Origin: Winogradskya humida
Lineage (GTDB): Bacteria > Actinomycetota > Actinomycetes > Mycobacteriales > Micromonosporaceae
Direction: 5' to 3'
Length of the DNA: 40,179 bases
Assembly: GCF_016862215.1 (NCBI RefSeq)
Contig: NZ_BOMN01000107.1
Span: forward strand, 1 to 40,179
Numbering within the stretch: the stretch's first letter is position 1; each line of letters starts with the position of its first letter. The position numbers and the translations under genes were made by a program. This document shows, in pieces, positions 24,641 to 32,327 of this stretch. The notes under the pieces are model-generated. The model worked only from the letters and a program-made list of their open reading frames with translations, was not told the DNA's origin and did no database searches.

Positions 24641-25072
24641 GGCGGCCTACGGCTTCCGGCAGTTCCGCGGACGCGGACGAACCCGGCGGTCGCGGCGGCT
24701 GCGGCTGCCCTGCGCGGCGTGACGTGACGTGACGTGACGTGAGTGACAGGCCTGGCCCTACCCACCCGCCGCACTCGGCCGTCGCCGACAACCCGGACCG
24801 TCGCCGGTCACCGACGACAGCTGAGAGCCGGGTCCACCGGTTCCGACAGGCCCGCCACCCTGCCCCGAAAGCTGCGACAGGTCAGGCAGATCCCCTTCAC
24901 CGCCATCGGCAACAGAGTGATCGAAGCCGGGCTCGTCGTCGCCACGATGGTCCTGGGCAGGCGTCCCCGGACCCGCGACCGCCGCGGTCCTGACCTATCG
25001 CGCCCTGACCTGCTGGATAGTGGCCCCACTGGGCACAGCCCCCTGGACCGCCCTACGCCCCACTCAACCTGA
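24641..25072 (+). pseudogene. Decayed, internally deleted copy of the YbhN-like membrane-protein gene
   Basis: Two blocks match the intact gene at 21509-22585 at nucleotide level. The first begins GCGGCCTACGGCTTCCGGCA (compare 21889 onward) and runs through CTGCGCGGCGTGAC and CAGGCCTGGCCCT. The second runs from CAGATCCCCTTCACCGCC to the end (CCCTACGCCCC before TGA at 25070) and matches 22390-22585, still reading QIPFTAIGNRVIEAGLVV in one frame. The central few hundred bases are deleted or unrecognisable, the 5' third is absent, and frameshifts separate the blocks. A five-copy CGTGA repeat interrupts the first block. It is a dead duplicate rather than a gene. Confidence 0.8.
24718..24742. repeat. 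Five tandem copies of CGTGA
   Basis: The pentamer CGTGA occurs five times without interruption inside the decayed membrane-protein copy, at the point where the intact gene has a single CGTGACATCGG. It looks like slippage expansion after loss of selection. Confidence 0.9.
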
Positions 25073-25097
25073 TCAGCACTACAACGTCACCCGCAAG

Positions 25098-25255
25098 CGC
25101 AACCCCCGCCGCACTAGCCGCGCGCACAAGCCCCCACCGCAACCCCGCTGAACAAGCCCCAAGCGCAACCCCGCCGCACTAGCCGCGCGCACATGCCCCA
25201 GCGCAACCCCCGCCGCACTACCCGCGCGCACATGCCCCAGCGCAACCCCCGCACC
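25098..25255. repeat. C-rich tandem repeat, 38-40 bp unit, about 4.5 copies
   Basis: Units start with CGCAACCCC at 25098, 25138, 25164, 25202 and 25241. Full units read CGCAACCCCCGCCGCACTA then CCGCGCGCACATGCCCCAG, with small changes; the second is shortened to 26 bp. There are no unique spacers and no palindromic unit, so this is not a CRISPR array. An 8-bp hairpin CCGGGGGC/GCCCCCGG (25266-25284) follows. No gene is visible here. Confidence 0.85.
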
Positions 25256-25299
25256 GTGGGGGCGTCCGGGGGCTCGGCCCCCGGTAGCAGACATAGAGA

Positions 25300-25342
25300 G
25301 AGGGCCGCCACATCCGCGCTTTCTGCGGATACAGCGGCCCTC
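25300..25342 (-). terminator. Terminator of the tRNA-Asn gene
   Basis: An outer stem GAGGGCCGC/GCGGCCCTC and inner stem ATCCGC/GCGGAT enclose GCTTTCT. It begins 11 bp past the 3' end of the minus-strand tRNA and is followed on that strand by TCTCTCTAT. Confidence 0.85.
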
Positions 25343-25352
25343 GGCCCGCTCG

Positions 25353-25425
25353 CTCCCCCGATTGGACTCGAACCAATAACCTGCCGGTTAACAGCCGGCT
25401 GCTCTGCCAATTGAGCTACAGGGGA
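25353..25425 (-). tRNA. tRNA-Asn (GTT anticodon)
   Basis: Reading the minus strand, the 73-nt gene folds as a standard cloverleaf. The acceptor arm TCCCCTG pairs with CGGGGGA (one G-U pair) and the discriminator is G. The D arm contains TAGCTCAATTGGCAGAGC, the anticodon stem CCGGC/GCCGG holds TGTTAAC with anticodon GTT, and the T arm contains GGTTCGAGTCC. The CCA end is not encoded. tRNA genes are frequent integration sites, and decayed genes and repeats lie just beyond its 3' side, but no integrase or att duplication is visible. Confidence 0.97.
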
Positions 25426-25635
25426 TCGTGCCGCCGCCCCAACTTCCCGCCTGAGCGGGCCGCCGTGGTGACGGAAAGAAGAATACATGACTCGTGGGGT
25501 GCCCGCTGGGGAGGGTCCGCGACACTCCCGGAAGAGTCGGTTCCGGGACGAATACGGGCCGGGGCGAATGATCGGGTGGCAGGGTGGGTATGTCGGGGGT
25601 CAGACGCACGCGCGTCACGAACGGAAGGAGCCGCC

Positions 25636-25944
25636 ATGCGCGGAAAGCTCATGTTCATCACGGGTCTCGCTGCGGGCTTCGTCCTGGGCAGCCGTGCCGG
25701 CCGGGAGAAGTACGAGGAGATCTCGGCCAACGCGAAAAAGGTGTGGGAGCACCCGACGGTCCAGGAGGCCGCCGGCGTAGCCCAGGCGCAGGCCAACAAG
25801 CTGTACACCGAGGGTAAGGACAAGCTCAACCAGTCCAAGCTCGGTGAGAAGCTGCACTCCGCCAGCACCACGTCGTCGTCCGGTGACACCACGACCAACC
25901 TGACGACGAGCAGCGCCAACAACAGCACTGGCAGCGCCTACTGA
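25636..25944 (+). CDS. Small YtxH-like membrane-anchored protein
   Basis: A 102-residue protein with one N-terminal hydrophobic segment (LMFITGLAAGFVLGSRAG), then a charged, helical stretch (REKYEEISANAKKVWEHP, ending with QANKLYTEGKDKLNQSKLG) and a Ser/Thr/Asn-rich tail. This layout is that of YtxH-type small proteins, which are common in actinobacteria and linked to stress, but whose function is not established. The ATG at 25636 has GGAAGGAG five bases upstream; the longer frame from 25411 runs over the tRNA region and is not credible. It stands alone between the tRNA gene and a converging isomerase-like gene. Confidence 0.85.
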   Translation: MRGKLMFITGLAAGFVLGSRAGREKYEEISANAKKVWEHPTVQEAAGVAQAQANKLYTEGKDKLNQSKLGEKLHSASTTSSSGDTTTNLTTSSANNSTGSAY

Positions 25945-25967
25945 GGTAGAAGTATTCGCCGCTTGCG

Positions 25968-25997
25968 TGGCCCGGCCCCCTCCCAGGGACCGGGCCA
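25968..25997. terminator. Bidirectional terminator after the YtxH-like gene
   Basis: TGGCCCGG and CCGGGCCA form a perfect outer stem, with CCCC/GGGA able to extend it. It lies between convergent stops at 25944 and 26007. Confidence 0.75.
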
Positions 25998-26006
25998 CCG
26001 GCATTT

Positions 26007-27014
26007 TCAGGCGCGGGTGGAGAACGCCGCGTCGAAGGCCGCCGTGGGTGCGTCGAAGGCCAGGTTGCGGACGAAGGCGAGGGCTTCCGGGGCTCCGACC
26101 AGGCGATCCATGCCCGCGTCCTCCCATTCGATCGAGAGCGGGCCCTGGTAGCCGATGGCGTTCAGGGCGCGGAAGCAGTCTTCCCAGGGGACGTCGCCGT
26201 GGCCGGTGGAGACGAAGTCCCAGCCTCGGCGCAGGTCGGCCCAGGGCAGGTGGGAGGCGAGGCGGCCGCGGCGGCCGTCGCCGGTGCGGACCTTCGCGTC
26301 CTTGCAGTCGACGTGGTAGATCCGGTCCTGGAATTCGAGGATGAAGTTGACCGGGTCGAGGTCCTGCCAGACGAAGTGGGACGGGTCCCAGTTGAGGCCG
26401 AATGCCGGGCGGTGGCCGATCGCGTCGAGGGTGCGGCGGGTCGTCCAGTAGTCGTAGGCGATCTCGCTGGGGTGCACCTCGTGGGCGAAGCGGACGCCGA
26501 CCTCGTCGAAGACGTCGAGGATCGGGTTCCAGCGGGTGGCGAAGTCCTCGTACCCTCGTTCGATCATCGCCGGCGGGACCGGGGGGAACATCGCCACGGT
26601 GTGCCAGATCGAGGAGCCGGTGAAGCCGACCACGGTTTTCACTCCGAGGCGGGCCGCGGCTCGGGCGGTGTCCTTCATGCGTTCGGCCGCGCGGAGGCGT
26701 ACCCCTGACGGGTCGCCGTCGCCCCAGATGGCAGGCGGCAGGATGTCCTGGTGGCGTTCGTCGATGGGGTGGTCGCAGACGGCCTGGCCGACGAGGTGGT
26801 TGGAGATCGCGTAGACCTTGAGGTTGTGCTTCTCCAGCACCGCTCGTTTGCGGTCGACGTAGTCGTCCTCGGCGAGCGCCCGGTCGACCTCGAAATGATC
26901 ACCCCAGCAGGCGATCTCCAGGCCGTCGTAGCCCCACTCCGACGCCAGCCGGCAGACCTCCTCGAACGGCAGGTCGGCCCACTGACCGGTGAAGAGCGTG
27001 ATGGGTCGCGCCAT
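26007..27014 (-). CDS. TIM-barrel sugar isomerase/epimerase-like protein
   Basis: A 335-residue protein of the xylose-isomerase-like TIM-barrel superfamily. It opens ITLFTGQWADLPFEEVCRLA, and the metal-ligand type stretches include GYDGLEIACWGDHF, RFAHEVHPSEIAYD, FGLNWDPSHFVWQ, IYHVDCKDAKVR and LSIEWEDAGMD. Such proteins isomerise or epimerise sugars and inositols or their keto forms in the cytoplasm. The ATG at 27014 has AGGGGAGA upstream. A perfect TTCGTA-N6-TACGAA palindrome covers the leader. It lies downstream of the ABC importer/Gfo-Idh block and probably acts in the same carbohydrate route; the substrate is unknown. Confidence 0.85.
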   Translation of the reverse strand: MARPITLFTGQWADLPFEEVCRLASEWGYDGLEIACWGDHFEVDRALAEDDYVDRKRAVLEKHNLKVYAISNHLVGQAVCDHPIDERHQDILPPAIWGDGDPSGVRLRAAERMKDTARAAARLGVKTVVGFTGSSIWHTVAMFPPVPPAMIERGYEDFATRWNPILDVFDEVGVRFAHEVHPSEIAYDYWTTRRTLDAIGHRPAFGLNWDPSHFVWQDLDPVNFILEFQDRIYHVDCKDAKVRTGDGRRGRLASHLPWADLRRGWDFVSTGHGDVPWEDCFRALNAIGYQGPLSIEWEDAGMDRLVGAPEALAFVRNLAFDAPTAAFDAAFSTRA

Positions 27015-27021
27015 GTCATCT

Positions 27022-27049
27022 CCCCTGTTCGTAAACGGCTACGAAGGGG
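27022..27049. promoter_or_regulatory. Palindromic operator-like site before the TIM-barrel gene
   Basis: TTCGTA-AACGGC-TACGAA (27028-27045) is flanked by CCCC and GGGG that extend the symmetry. It covers the leader just 5' of the ribosome site, 8-35 bp before the ATG. A repressor bound here would block transcription or translation starting. The regulator is unknown. Confidence 0.6.
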
Positions 27050-27179
27050 TTCCGGGCCGGCGCGAGGAGCCGGCGATGGCATGCCAGGGACGGACGTCGC
27101 GGCCGTGCCGGGTCTGCGCCTCCCGGCGGGCCCGCCGTCCCGGCAGTGCCACATCAAACTCTAGGTGCACCCCAGGGCG

Positions 27180-28250
27180 TCAGCAAGGGAGGCGAAGGTC
27201 GACCGGGGGCGACAATCCGAGCTCTCCGAGCTCCAGGGCTCCCTGCGACTCGATGTCCAGATATTCGGTGCCGGGCAGTGCACCGGACATCAGGTGCGCG
27301 ATTGCCGTACGCCAGATCTCCGTCGTCGCCGTCAGCGGAGCGGGTGGTTCACTGTCCAACGGTACGTGGCACTGCACGCGCCACGGACCCGCCGGGATGT
27401 CGCGCAGAGCGGCGGCGAGGTCGTCGACGTAGCCGTCATCGGGAGTGGTGACGGCGTGCGGGTGCGCGCTGTCCACGTACCCCTGAAGGGCTTCGATCGC
27501 GGCGCCGGGATGGGCGGCCTGGAGGGCAGCGGCGACCGTGGCCCGGATGACCTGGACGCCGGCTCCGTGCAGACGGTCGAGATACGCGACCGGGTCCTCC
27601 CACGTGCACGCCACGTTGGCCAGGTCGAGGCTGACGCCGAGCCGGTCCTTGTCGAGCCGGGAGAAGGCGGCGGCGACGGAGGCCGACCCGTCGAGCACGT
27701 AACCGGGTGCGGGCTGGAACCCGACCCGGACCGCGCGCCCGGTCTGCCAGGCGACCTCGGCCAGCCCGCCGGAGAGCCGCCCGAGCACCCGCGAGCAGGC
27801 CTTCTCCTTGGCGGTGTCCCACCCTGCCCGCAGCCCCAGGCCGATCGTCGTCACCGCTCCCCGGACAGCGTCGTCGGGCAGCAGGTCGACGAGGATGCGG
27901 GCCAGGTCGAGGGTGTATTCGAGCCGCGCGGGGCTGCTCCAGTCGGGAATGCCGGACCCCTCGTCGCCGCCCTCGGCGTAGGGCAGCCCGCTCAACGTGA
28001 CGACCTCGAGCCCGCGGGCGTCGAGTTCGGCACGCAGCCGGGTGCGGGCGCGCCCGTCGATGGCGAGGGCGGCGGCGAGGGTGGGTGGCAGCCACAGGCT
28101 CACCCCGAGGATGTCCGCGTCGAGCTGAGACCGGACATCATCCGCGTACGCGTCGAGCTGAGCGACGACGTCCGTAAGATCTCGCGCGGGCCGGAGATCG
28201 GTGCCATGACTCACATGGACCACCCGGCCGCGATGGTGGCGCAAACGCAT
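27180..28250 (-). CDS. EboE-like protein (metabolite traffic, TIM-barrel)
   Basis: A 356-residue protein resembling EboE, a xylose-isomerase-like member of ebo/EDB clusters. Supporting stretches are VVHVSHGTDLRPARDLTDVV at the start, then RLRAELDARGLEVVTLSGLPY, ARLEYTLDLARILVDLLPDD and VGFQPAPGYVLDGSASV. Ebo proteins are linked to export or trafficking of precursors such as the scytonemin monomer in cyanobacteria (established for the cluster, not for EboE alone). Here none of eboA, B, C or D is present, so it is an orphan copy. The ATG at 28250 has AGGAGGGA six bases upstream. It lies alone between the TIM-barrel gene and the Gfo/Idh gene with palindromes upstream. Confidence 0.7.
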   Translation of the reverse strand: MRLRHHRGRVVHVSHGTDLRPARDLTDVVAQLDAYADDVRSQLDADILGVSLWLPPTLAAALAIDGRARTRLRAELDARGLEVVTLSGLPYAEGGDEGSGIPDWSSPARLEYTLDLARILVDLLPDDAVRGAVTTIGLGLRAGWDTAKEKACSRVLGRLSGGLAEVAWQTGRAVRVGFQPAPGYVLDGSASVAAAFSRLDKDRLGVSLDLANVACTWEDPVAYLDRLHGAGVQVIRATVAAALQAAHPGAAIEALQGYVDSAHPHAVTTPDDGYVDDLAAALRDIPAGPWRVQCHVPLDSEPPAPLTATTEIWRTAIAHLMSGALPGTEYLDIESQGALELGELGLSPPVDLRLPC

Positions 28251-28280
28251 CAGAATCCCTCCTGGAGCGGGGCGTCACCG

Positions 28281-28312
28281 AGGCATATGCAACCAAGGCA
28301 TATGCACGTGCA
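28281..28312. promoter_or_regulatory. Direct repeats AGGCATATGCA and palindrome TGCACGTGCA
   Basis: Two exact 11-bp copies at 28281-28291 and 28296-28306 are 15 bp apart, each with a GCATATGC palindrome. TGCACGTGCA overlaps the second copy. They lie 31-62 bp before the EboE-like start and look like paired binding sites. Confidence 0.6.
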
Positions 28313-28506
28313 TCGGTTCGTGCTGCGTCCAGTATGGACCAGTTGGCCGCGGGTCACCGCTGCCGTCGTGGCGGAACGACGGGTAACCATGACGCCTCCA
28401 TCCGTGGGTTGGCTGCCCTCGGATACGAGCCTCGGCTGCCTACCGGATCAGCGGCCACACTGGCCGTGCGACGTCCTGACCTCCCCGAACATGATCGACA
28501 GGGCCA

Positions 28507-28524
28507 AACTACATTTATGTAGTT
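28507..28524. promoter_or_regulatory. 18-bp palindrome AACTACAT-TT-ATGTAGTT
   Basis: Perfect 8-bp arms around TT, in the most AT-rich stretch of the region. The form suits a dimeric repressor of the GntR or MarR kind, but no such gene is adjacent. It is about 260 bp before the EboE-like start. Confidence 0.55.
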
Positions 28525-28636
28525 AGATGCTCCCACCCCCGGTGACCTGGCCCAGAGTGGACAGACGACCCCCCGTTCACAGATACGCGGAGAGCGTTCT
28601 CCGTGCGCCAATTGCACACTCGGACACGCACTGGAA

Positions 28637-28673
28637 TCGTGCACGTGCGAATGGGCGCCGTGCACTTGCACGA
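28637..28673. promoter_or_regulatory. Paired TCGTGCA/TGCACGA sites
   Basis: TCGTGCACGTGCGA (28637-28650) and GTGCACTTGCAC (28660-28671, perfect palindrome) share the TGCAC half-site also present at 28303. The outer TCGTGCA and TGCACGA form an inverted pair. They may bind one regulator together with the sites near 28300. Confidence 0.5.
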
Positions 28674-28944
28674 AGCAAACGCTCACTGGGGTAACACGGG
28701 GTGCCCGAACGTGCTCGCAGCGGCAGGCTGGGCGCATGTCGGGCAGGGCGGAACAGGCTGACCGGCTCCGGTTCGGAACCCGGGTGGCCCGGAGCCGGGC
28801 AGCCTTTCCACCGCCCGCTCCAACGGGCCGGGGCGCAACCGGACCCGCCCTCGCGACGGACGGCAGAAGTCAATTGGGGCCGCCTCACAGCGGACAGCGG
28901 ACAGCGGACAGCGGGCGGCAGAAGCAGCGGGCGGGTGCGGTTTG

Positions 28945-30117
28945 TCAGACGGGGGCGAGTTCGGGTTCGACCGGAACCCAGGCGGAGGTGGCGGCCGAGC
29001 GTTCCACCGCGTCGAGGACAAGTTGGACCTGGAGTGCGTCGGCGAACGACGGTGCGGGGGCATTGTTCGAGGCGATCGCGGCGATCAGGTCGCGGATCTC
29101 GTGGGTGAAGGAGTGCTCATAGCCGATCAGATGGCCGGCGGGCCACCACGCCGCCATGTAGGGATGGTCGGGCTCGGTGACCAGGATCCGGTTGAAGCCC
29201 TGTTCGCTGGTGGGCCGGGTCGCGTCGTAGAACTCGAGCTCGTTCATCCGCTCGAAGTCGAACGCGACCGAGCCGAGCGACCCGTTCAGCTCGACCCGCA
29301 GCCCGTTCTTGCGGCCGGTGGCGAAGCGGGTGGCCTCGTACGTCGCCACCGCTCCCCCGTCGAGCCGGGCCAGGAAGAGAGCGGCGTCGTCAACGGTGAC
29401 CTGCCCTGAACCCGCGGACCCGTTGCCCGGCGGGAACGGAGCCGGGAGAGGACGTTCGCGGACGAACGTCTCGGTCAGGGCCGTGACCGCGGTGATGAGG
29501 TTGCCCGTGACGAACTGGGTCAGGTCGACGATGTGGGCGCCGATGTCGCCCAGGGCCCCGGAGCCGGCGACGTCCTTGCGCAGCCGCCAGACCAGGGGGA
29601 ATTCCGGGTCGACGATCCAGTCCTGCAGGTACACCGCGCGTACGTGGCGGACCGTCCCGATGCGCCCGGTGGCCACGAGCTGTCTCATCAGGGCCACCGC
29701 GGGGACCCGGCGATAGTTGAACCCGCACATCGCCTGGATCCCGTGGGTCTGGGCGACGGCGGCGGCCGCGGCCATCTCCCGGGCCTCGGCGACCGAGTTG
29801 GCGAGCGGCTTCTCGCAGAGGACGTGTTTTCCCGCCGCCAGCGCCGCTATGGCTATCTCCGCGTGGGTGTCACCGGGTGTGCAGATGTCCACCAGGTCCA
29901 GGTCGTCGCGGGCGATGACCTGGCGCCAGTCGGTGGCGTGCGACTCCCAGCCGAGCTTGGCGGCCGCAGCCGCCGCCCGCTGGTCGTCGCGGCCGCACAC
30001 CACCGACATTCGCGCCGACAGCGGTAGGTCGAACGCGTGGTTGACGGTGCGCCACGCCTGTGAATGCGCGGCACCCATGAACGCGTGACCGACCATGCCG
30101 ACCCGCAGCTGCCCCAT
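28945..30117 (-). CDS. Gfo/Idh/MocA-family sugar/inositol dehydrogenase
   Basis: A 390-residue NAD(P)-dependent oxidoreductase. The N-terminal Rossmann motif is VGMVGHAFMGAAHSQAW, with DLVDICTPGDTHAEIAIAAL and the conserved HVLCEKPLANS (Lys of EKP) near residue 97. The central GALGDIGAHIVDLTQFVTG carries the Asp and His expected at the active site. Family members oxidise a hydroxyl of inositols, glucose or sugar acids. It follows the binding-protein gene by 34 bp and so belongs to the importer operon, where it probably carries out the first step on the imported substrate. An exact substrate cannot be given. Confidence 0.9.
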   Translation of the reverse strand: MGQLRVGMVGHAFMGAAHSQAWRTVNHAFDLPLSARMSVVCGRDDQRAAAAAAKLGWESHATDWRQVIARDDLDLVDICTPGDTHAEIAIAALAAGKHVLCEKPLANSVAEAREMAAAAAVAQTHGIQAMCGFNYRRVPAVALMRQLVATGRIGTVRHVRAVYLQDWIVDPEFPLVWRLRKDVAGSGALGDIGAHIVDLTQFVTGNLITAVTALTETFVRERPLPAPFPPGNGSAGSGQVTVDDAALFLARLDGGAVATYEATRFATGRKNGLRVELNGSLGSVAFDFERMNELEFYDATRPTSEQGFNRILVTEPDHPYMAAWWPAGHLIGYEHSFTHEIRDLIAAIASNNAPAPSFADALQVQLVLDAVERSAATSAWVPVEPELAPV

Positions 30118-30151
30118 CTTGTGAACTCCGTTCAGAGAGCCGAGTGAGCTT

Positions 30152-31198
30152 CTAGAAGCCGAGCTTCGCGTACTGTGCCGCGTTCTCCTTGGTGATCGTC
30201 TCGGAGGCGAGGGTGATCTCCTTGGGGACCTCGAGTTCCACCAGGTCCGACAGGCCCTTCTTCTGCCCGATGAGCCGGGCGAGCGAGATCGCCGAGGACG
30301 CCATCGACGGGCTGTAGGTGACCGTCGCCTTGAGCACGGTGTTGTCGGCCACGATGGCGTCGATCGCCGCCTTCGAGCCGGCCCCGCCGACCATCAGGAA
30401 TTCCTTGCGGTTGCTCTGGTTGGCCGCGGCGAGCACGCCGATGCCCTGGTCGTCGTCGTGGTTCCACAGGGCGTCGATCTTCGGCAGGGCCTGCAGGAGC
30501 TCGGTGGCCGCGCGCTGGCCCGTGTCGGCGGTGAACTCCGCGGGGCGGCGGTTGGCGACCTTGAACCCGTACACCCCGAGGGCTTCTTTGAATCCTGCCG
30601 AGCGTTGCTGGGTGAGTTCGAGCGAGTCGATGCCGGGGATCTCGCCGATGATCGGGTTGCTGATGTTCTTTGCCTTCAGCTGCTCGCCGATGTACGTGCC
30701 GGCGGCCAGGCCCATGCCGAAGTTGTCACCCTTGATCTGCAGCCGGTACGCGCCGCGGTCGGGGAACGCCCGGTCCAGGTTGACCACCGGGATGCCGGCC
30801 CGCATCGCCTCGAGGCCGACCGCGTTGAGTTCCTTGCCGTCATGCGGGAGCAGCACGATCACGCTGGGCTTCTGCGAGATCAGGGTGGACAGGGCGGCGC
30901 GCTGGGCGGCCGCGTCGGCGCCGGCCTCGACGCTCTTGAACTCCACGTCGCTGTACGCGGCGGCCTGCGCCTTGGCGTTGTTGGTGATCGCGGCGACCCA
31001 GCCGTGGTCGGCGGCGGGGGCGGAGAACGCGATGACGACCTTCTCGCCCGGGGCGGCGTTCGGGTTCGCCTCGGTGTCCTTGTTGGTGTTGATCTGGGTG
31101 TTCTCGCCCGCGTTGTTGCTGGTGCAGGCGGTGAGGACGGCGCCGGCGCCGATGGCGGCGCTGCCGAAGAGGATGCGACGACGGGACAGATCGTTCAT
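30152..31198 (-). CDS. Sugar ABC transporter substrate-binding lipoprotein
   Basis: A 348-residue periplasmic-binding-protein-like (RbsB family) lipoprotein. The signal has twin Arg (SRRRILFGSAAIGAGAVL) and a lipobox ending LTAC at Cys26, so it may use the Tat route. The mature part has SAPAADHGWVAAITNNAKAQ, IVLLPHDGKELNAVGLEAM, NLDRAFPDRGAYRLQIKGDN and LWNHDDDQGIG, typical of ribose/inositol/xylose-type binding proteins. The ATG at 31198 has GGGAG upstream; the longer frame overlaps the permease. It works with the permease and ATPase upstream. Ribose, inositol or another monosaccharide are possible ligands. Confidence 0.93.
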   Translation of the reverse strand: MNDLSRRRILFGSAAIGAGAVLTACTSNNAGENTQINTNKDTEANPNAAPGEKVVIAFSAPAADHGWVAAITNNAKAQAAAYSDVEFKSVEAGADAAAQRAALSTLISQKPSVIVLLPHDGKELNAVGLEAMRAGIPVVNLDRAFPDRGAYRLQIKGDNFGMGLAAGTYIGEQLKAKNISNPIIGEIPGIDSLELTQQRSAGFKEALGVYGFKVANRRPAEFTADTGQRAATELLQALPKIDALWNHDDDQGIGVLAAANQSNRKEFLMVGGAGSKAAIDAIVADNTVLKATVTYSPSMASSAISLARLIGQKKGLSDLVELEVPKEITLASETITKENAAQYAKLGF

Positions 31199-31274
31199 CG
31201 GTTTTCTCCCAGGTTTGACCCGGCGACCGTCGAGGGCCACCAGCGGGTGCGAAAGGGAAGGAGCGGTGCGGGAT

Positions 31275-32327
31275 CTAGGTACGCGAGAAGAGCTGCGAAA
31301 GTGAGCGGTACCGGAACTGTTGGACGAGCACGGCGGCGACGATGATGGCGCCCTTGACCATGTTCTGCACCTCGGTGGAGAGGTTGTTGATGGCGAACAG
31401 GTTGGTGATCGTGGAGAAGACGAGCACCCCGAAGAGGGCGCCGATGATCGTGCCGCGTCCGCCGCTGAGCAGGGTGCCGCCGATGATGGCCGCGGCGATC
31501 GCGTCAAGTTCGTAGAGGTTGGCCATGGCGGCCTGCGCGCTGGTCGCCTGGGAGGTGAGCATGATCGCCGCGATGCCGCAGCACAGCCCGGACAGCGCGT
31601 ACAGCAGCACGGTGTGCAGCCGGATGTTGATGCCCGCGAGCCGGGCCGCCTCGGGGTTGCCGCCGACGGCCACGGTGCGCCGGCCGAACGTCGTGCGGTT
31701 GAGCAGCACCCAGCCGCCGGCCACGACTACGGCGAGCATGATGACGAGCATCGGGACGCCGAAGATCTTCGTACTCGCGATGTCGTTGATCGTGGAGTTC
31801 GCCGAGACCTGCGTCTGCTTGCCGGAGATCTGCGCGGCCAAGCCCCGCGCCGCGACCATCATGGCCAGGGTCGCGATGAACGGCACCAGCCTGCCGTAGG
31901 AGATCAGTACGCCGTTGACGAGCCCGACCACGACCCCCACCACGATCGCGGTGAAGATCATGCCCGCAGTGCCGTAGCTCTGGGTCGCCAGCGTCGTCGA
32001 CCAGACCCCGGCCACCGCGATGATCGCGCCGACGGACAGGTCGATGCCGCCGCCGATGATCACGAACGTCATCCCGACGGTCACCACGCCGATCGCGGAC
32101 GCCTGCTGCAGGATCGTCCAGACGTTGTTGGTCACCCAGCTCGCGTCACCGTAGAGCTCCGGCCGCGTCACCGCCCCGATGAACACCAGGACGATCAGAA
32201 CCCCGATCAACCCCAGATTCCGCCGTACGGGCTCCGCCCCGTCACTCTTCCACCAGCTCGTCTTCGTCAGGGACACCGGCGCGGGAGCATCAGCCGGAAC
32301 GTCGGTCTTCGTCCTTTGATCAGTCAC
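31275..32327 (-). CDS. Sugar ABC transporter permease (RbsC family)
   Basis: A 350-residue membrane protein with about ten hydrophobic segments. GMTFVIIGGGIDLSVGAIIA, RLVPFIATLAMMVAARGLA and the EAARLAGIN loop (coupling region with the ATPase) are typical of RbsC-type permeases, and the end IIGGTLLSGGRGTIIGALFG is strongly conserved in the family. The start is GTG at 32327, with GAGGGAGG six bases upstream. It overlaps the stop of a 30-codon frame that lies between it and the ATPase gene. It should form the membrane channel for the sugar bound by the lipoprotein. Confidence 0.93.
   Translation of the reverse strand: MTDQRTKTDVPADAPAPVSLTKTSWWKSDGAEPVRRNLGLIGVLIVLVFIGAVTRPELYGDASWVTNNVWTILQQASAIGVVTVGMTFVIIGGGIDLSVGAIIAVAGVWSTTLATQSYGTAGMIFTAIVVGVVVGLVNGVLISYGRLVPFIATLAMMVAARGLAAQISGKQTQVSANSTINDIASTKIFGVPMLVIMLAVVVAGGWVLLNRTTFGRRTVAVGGNPEAARLAGINIRLHTVLLYALSGLCCGIAAIMLTSQATSAQAAMANLYELDAIAAAIIGGTLLSGGRGTIIGALFGVLVFSTITNLFAINNLSTEVQNMVKGAIIVAAVLVQQFRYRSLSQLFSRT

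Larger units (their letters stand above)
28251..28944. other. 694-bp intergenic region with several palindromes
   Basis: No credible gene is seen; the open frames on both strands have poor composition and no ribosome sites. The left half holds several operator-like sites (listed separately). The stretch 28440-28530 is less GC-rich than the surroundings and is the best place for a promoter of the EboE-like gene. The right part holds a 7-bp repeat ACAGCGG in four exact copies (28887-28914), just past the stop of the Gfo/Idh gene. Confidence 0.6.

Noticed and set aside
24739..25072. Open frames across the decayed membrane-protein copy as real small genes
   Set aside because: They match the intact gene only in pieces and in different frames, with most of the gene missing.
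25098..25255. Possible CRISPR array near tRNA-Asn
   Set aside because: Units abut each other without unique spacers; simple tandem repeat.
27165..28526. Plus-strand 453-codon frame across the EboE-like gene and its upstream region
   Set aside because: It is antisense to a gene with recognisable family sequence, lacks a ribosome site and runs into the palindrome region.
28736..29122. Small open frames past the Gfo/Idh stop
   Set aside because: No ribosome sites, amino-acid composition dominated by repeats, and they overlap the end of the Gfo/Idh gene.
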